DNA of 14,374 nt from an uncultured beta proteobacterium (GTDB lineage Bacteria > Pseudomonadota > Gammaproteobacteria > Burkholderiales > Burkholderiaceae): NCBI GenBank assembly GCA_903845455.1, contig CAIMXN010000104.1, positions 1-14,374 on the forward strand. Direction: 5' to 3'. This document shows, one piece after another, positions 11,795 to 14,374 of the stretch. The notes under the pieces were generated by a model. The model had not been told where the DNA came from, did no database searches, and was given only the letters and a program-made list of their open reading frames with translations. Each line of letters begins with the position of its first letter. Position 1 is the stretch's first letter. A program made the position numbers and the translations under genes.

Positions 11795-13876
11795 TTACAA
11801 ACCAACTGTGTAGGTGGCCATAACAGTGGTAGAAGTAAGAGCCTGGTATGCCTCTTGACGATAGATACCATTTAACCCAAGGCGTTCACGTGGACTGAGA
11901 TCATAAAATGCCCCTAAACTTGCAGTAGGCCTGGTTGATCTATAGTTATTGTTCATTGCAATATTAAAATCACCAACTCCACTGGTGATTAAATTCCCGA
12001 TGCTAGCATTAACATCCTTCTCCACTCCAGCACTTATTGTAAGTGTCGTTTTTTCATTTAATTTATGACTACCCATTAACCCAGCAAGAGTGGTAGTAAT
12101 GTAGTTATCAATACCGTTATAGGTGAGCGGGGTTGAAACAGTAGATGACTGAGATTCACTATATGCTCCCATGCCACCTACAACGTAGCGCATACCAGCA
12201 TAAGGAGATACAACAGATTTATTGCCAAGTGCAAACCCATACCTTAGCAAGCCTTGAACACCCTGGGTATTTAAAGATGTTGATCCAGACCCAGCTTCTG
12301 AAACGCCAACAACTGGTCGAGTCAGCGTAACGCCTTTATTGGCATAACCAGCTGCAATTTTTACCTCAAGGCCAGTCCCATCTGTATTCTGTGACCATAC
12401 ACCAAAAACACCTACCATTGGGCTACCATTCTTTAACTGAGCAATGCCTCCAGGGGTACTTTGCGATAAATTTTGGTCTAGATATCCGCCAAATCTAATG
12501 CTATCTGATAAGCGATAGGCTCCAATAATCAAAGCGCTAGTAGTGTTATCAGGAAAAGTACTAACATTTGTAAATCGACCTCCTGCAGATACGCAAATAT
12601 TATGACTGCCAAATAATGGGCAGTCATAAGTCATGCCATTAATAACGCCTGCTGACTGTAAAGCAAATAGACCTTGCAATGTATTGCCTAGCACAAGCAG
12701 CGCTGTTTCAGTATCGTAATAATCTGGCGCAATCAAATAAGATCCAGTTGCTAATATAGCTTCCAGAGCAGCCACTGTTGGTTCAACGGTAGGAAGAACA
12801 ACTAAATCCGTCTGAATAGCAGATCCATTAATACGATGAGCCAACGCCCATTCATAAGTATTTACCCCGGAAACAAAGATTCCGTATGAGTTACCAATGT
12901 TATTTACCTTAATACCTGCAAGCACAGAGGTATAGGCTGTATTGAATGCTAATGTAGACCCACTTTTAATACCAAAATTCATTATCCCGCTAACAACACC
13001 TCGTGAAGCATCTAACTTACCGTAAATTGTTGGGCTAGAAACAGATACGTTGTAATTGACTGGAAGGATGCCTGAGTAAGTTAGGGGTATTGAACCACCC
13101 TGCGAATTGGTTAGAGTTGTAATATTGCCAGCACTATAAATGCCAAAAGAATTAGCCCCAGATGCGGTGATACTATTCGCATTCTCAACAGTAACCGCAC
13201 CTATCCCCAAAACATCGATACCATTTGCTGAAGCACCACTAGTGGCGATTACACCAGTAGCTGTATTTGTAATTGAATTTAATACACCACTTACTTTGGT
13301 TCCAGAATTTAAACGAATGCCTGCTGCATTTGCACCGGTGGTTTGAATAGTTCCCGCATTACTAATCGTATTGGCGGCAGAGCTAGTATTTGTAGCGCTA
13401 ATATAGATGCCAGCAGCATTTCCACCAGCCGAAGTAATGCTGCCCAAATTATTAATCGTATTTCCACCTGCTTGTGAGCGGCCATTAGCTCCAGCAGAAA
13501 TGCCATAACCATTATAAAAAGAGCCTGTATCAAGACTCCCTGAGTTACTTACAGTAGAGGAACTGCCCAATCCTATGGTTGAATAGTTTAGAGAGTAAAC
13601 CATCGATGAATTTAGTGTTATGGATATCCCATTCCCTTGGCTTGTAGTGTTTGTTGGTGCAGTAATTCCAGAGTTAGCTGCAGTACCACCACTTGCACAA
13701 GAAATAATTTCGCCACCAGTAGGGGCATAAGCATTAGACCCCCCCGATCCACCAGTTACAGTACAGCTACCATTCTGCGCAAAAGAAGAGGCAGATGCAA
13801 ATATCAAAAATGGTACGGCAAAAAGCCAAGGCAAATATACTTGTTTAGCATGAAATTTATTAGTAAATTTTGTCAT
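11795..13876 (-). CDS. Autotransporter (type Va-like) with beta-helix-type repeats and C-terminal barrel
   Basis: This is a surface protein of 693 residues. A signal peptide, with basic start, WLFAVPFLIFASAS core and probable cut after A33 in SSFAQ, leads to the periplasm. The passenger is rich in Gly, Ser, Asn and Thr. It has repeats of about 26-33 residues, each ending in a GI pair, typical of a right-handed beta-helix (about 107-250). A helical stretch near 365-412 could be the pore plug. Residues about 430-693 read as alternating amphipathic strands of an autotransporter barrel. The final residues are TVGL rather than the usual aromatic end. Four cysteines (C38, C60, C419, C428) are unusual for the class. 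There is no GDSL or protease motif, so adhesion is only a guess. The ATG at 13876 lacks a clear ribosome site. It is convergent with the NlpC/P60 gene, 12 bases away. Confidence 0.85.
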   Translation of the reverse strand: MTKFTNKFHAKQVYLPWLFAVPFLIFASASSFAQNGSCTVTGGSGGSNAYAPTGGEIISCASGGTAANSGITAPTNTTSQGNGISITLNSSMVYSLNYSTIGLGSSSTVSNSGSLDTGSFYNGYGISAGANGRSQAGGNTINNLGSITSAGGNAAGIYISATNTSSAANTISNAGTIQTTGANAAGIRLNSGTKVSGVLNSITNTATGVIATSGASANGIDVLGIGAVTVENANSITASGANSFGIYSAGNITTLTNSQGGSIPLTYSGILPVNYNVSVSSPTIYGKLDASRGVVSGIMNFGIKSGSTLAFNTAYTSVLAGIKVNNIGNSYGIFVSGVNTYEWALAHRINGSAIQTDLVVLPTVEPTVAALEAILATGSYLIAPDYYDTETALLVLGNTLQGLFALQSAGVINGMTYDCPLFGSHNICVSAGGRFTNVSTFPDNTTSALIIGAYRLSDSIRFGGYLDQNLSQSTPGGIAQLKNGSPMVGVFGVWSQNTDGTGLEVKIAAGYANKGVTLTRPVVGVSEAGSGSTSLNTQGVQGLLRYGFALGNKSVVSPYAGMRYVVGGMGAYSESQSSTVSTPLTYNGIDNYITTTLAGLMGSHKLNEKTTLTISAGVEKDVNASIGNLITSGVGDFNIAMNNNYRSTRPTASLGAFYDLSPRERLGLNGIYRQEAYQALTSTTVMATYTVGL
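13127..13558 (-). repeat. Region coding beta-helix-type passenger repeats
   Basis: It encodes residues 107-250 of the autotransporter. At least five diverged units follow the pattern N-x-I-x-N-x-G-x-I then G-x-N-A-x-GI, with the GI pairs near residues 125, 156, 186, 219 and 245. Examples are INNLGSITSAGGNAAGIYI and ISNAGTIQTTGANAAGIRL. The repeats are protein-level and diverged at DNA level. Confidence 0.6.
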
Positions 13877-13888
13877 AAGCAGGTCTAG

Positions 13889-13926
13889 TGCTGATTAGTT
13901 AAAATATGTTCAGATAATAATCAGCA
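13889..13926. repeat. Inverted repeat upstream of the autotransporter gene
   Basis: TGCTGATTA at 13889-13897 is perfectly complementary to TAATCAGCA at 13918-13926, with a 20-base spacer. It lies 13 to 50 bases before the autotransporter start. It could be an operator or an mRNA leader hairpin. No T-run follows on either strand. Confidence 0.5.
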
Positions 13927-13941
13927 TTAAAGTTAATATCC

Positions 13942-13995
13942 ATTAACCCTAGAGCTAATACCCTTAGTATTAACCCTAAAGCCAGTACTCTTGGG
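13942..13995. repeat. 27-bp imperfect tandem direct repeat between the divergent genes
   Basis: Units 13942-13968 and 13969-13995 agree at 21 of 27 positions. Both begin ATTAACCCTA, and five of the six differences are transitions. The core ATTAACCCT occurs a third time at 14032-14040, 25 bases before the PsiF-like gene. The position suggests binding sites for a regulator of one or both neighbours. The stretch 13877-14064 holds no gene and no convincing -10/-35 pair. Confidence 0.55.
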
Positions 13996-14064
13996 TGCAT
14001 TTATTGGAAATAATTGATTTAAAGTAGCAGAATTAACCCTTCCCTAAACTCAGGAGAATGTCAC

Positions 14065-14340
14065 ATGAAGAAACTCATCATTGCTTTAAGTGTTCTCGGT
14101 TTTGCACTCAGTTTTTCAGCATCATCGTTTGCGCTTTCTCAAGCAGATTGTGAAGCAAAGGCTGTGAGTAAAGATGGCAAGCCAATTTATGGTGCTGCTA
14201 AGGAAGCTTCTATTAAGAAGTGTATGGGCGGTGCTAAACCAGATTTAGGTTGCGAGGCGAAAGCGGTTAGCAAAGATGGTAAGCCGCTATATGGTGCTGC
14301 TAAAGCAGCTTCGATTAAAAAGTGTGAAGGTGGCGCCTAG
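14065..14340 (+). CDS. Secreted PsiF-repeat family protein
   Basis: This is a small exported protein of 91 residues. A signal peptide (MKKLIIALSVLGFALSFSAS, probable cut near SSFA-LS at 23/24) is followed by two PsiF repeats. The repeats run from C29 to C53 and from C63 to C87, each of the form CEAKAVSKDGKP-x-YGAAK-x-ASIKKC. The mature protein is lysine-rich and has one cysteine pair per repeat, so a disulfide in each repeat in the periplasm is likely. The family is named after the phosphate-starvation-inducible PsiF of E. coli, and its biochemical role is unknown. AGGAG at 14052-14056 is 8 bases from the ATG. The gene diverges from the autotransporter gene, and repeated sequence lies between them. 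No terminator with a T-run is visible in the 34 bases after the stop. Confidence 0.88.
   Translation: MKKLIIALSVLGFALSFSASSFALSQADCEAKAVSKDGKPIYGAAKEASIKKCMGGAKPDLGCEAKAVSKDGKPLYGAAKAASIKKCEGGA
14149..14325 (+). repeat. Duplicated PsiF unit within the coding sequence
   Basis: Two 25-codon units, 14149-14223 and 14251-14325, lie 102 bases apart. They differ at 2 amino acids (I/L and E/A), while about 12 further codons differ only synonymously. The duplication is therefore old and constrained at protein level. Confidence 0.8.
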
Positions 14341-14374
14341 CATTTCGCTAGCTACTAATGTACAAAGCCTCGCA

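Noticed and set aside
13637..13888. Plus-strand open frame opposite the autotransporter signal peptide
   Set aside because: Composition is an antisense by-product of the Ser/Thr/Gly-rich passenger, and the minus-strand frame has a clear signal peptide and barrel.
14337..14351. Terminator after the PsiF-like gene
   Set aside because: CTAGC/GCTAG is a 5-bp stem without a following T-run before the window ends.

Overview
The window reads as a chromosomal segment of a betaproteobacterium of the Burkholderiaceae, most likely Polynucleobacter or a close freshwater relative. This is inferred from moderate base composition, protein flavour and gene neighbourhood (alanine aminotransferase-hom, Mth938-like, peroxiredoxin, PIN-PhoH, NlpC/P60), and no search was run. 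The window is densely coding. The largest gaps are about 230 bases before the PhoH gene and about 190 bases before the PsiF-like gene. No stretch over 300 bases lacks a gene. I saw no tRNA, rRNA, CRISPR array or insertion sequence.

Left end (1-1609, minus strand): a glutamate-pyruvate aminotransferase of the AlaA type starts with GTG. It overlaps by ATGA the homoserine dehydrogenase gene (hom), which runs off the left edge. A short divergent promoter region (about 1610-1687) separates this amino-acid operon from the plus-strand genes.

Main block (1688-8845, plus strand): a small Mth938-family gene is followed by a compact lipid A aminoarabinose (L-Ara4N) cluster in the order arnT, arnB, arnC, formyltransferase half of arnA, decarboxylase half of arnA, arnD. 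The cluster converts UDP-glucuronate to UDP-4-keto-pentose, aminates it (ArnB), formylates it (formyltransferase), loads it on undecaprenyl phosphate (ArnC), deformylates it (ArnD) and transfers Ara4N to lipid A in the periplasm (ArnT). Compared with enterobacteria, arnT is first rather than after arnD, arnA is two separate genes, and neither arnE/arnF (flippase) nor ugd is present. A PrxQ/BCP peroxiredoxin follows (8902-9369).

PhoH region (9396-11782): a promoter-like sequence and a strong intrinsic terminator bracket a structured leader or small RNA of about 155 nt. The terminator ends just before the Shine-Dalgarno of a PIN-PhoH fusion gene. The next gene, an NlpC/P60 lipoprotein, overlaps the PhoH gene, and a second strong terminator lies inside its signal-peptide codons. 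These two terminators are the most unusual things in the window.

Right end (11795-14374): a convergent minus-strand gene encodes an autotransporter with a beta-helix-like repeated passenger and a C-terminal barrel. Divergent from it is a secreted two-repeat PsiF-family protein. The region between them carries a 9-bp inverted repeat and a 27-bp imperfect tandem repeat that may be regulatory.
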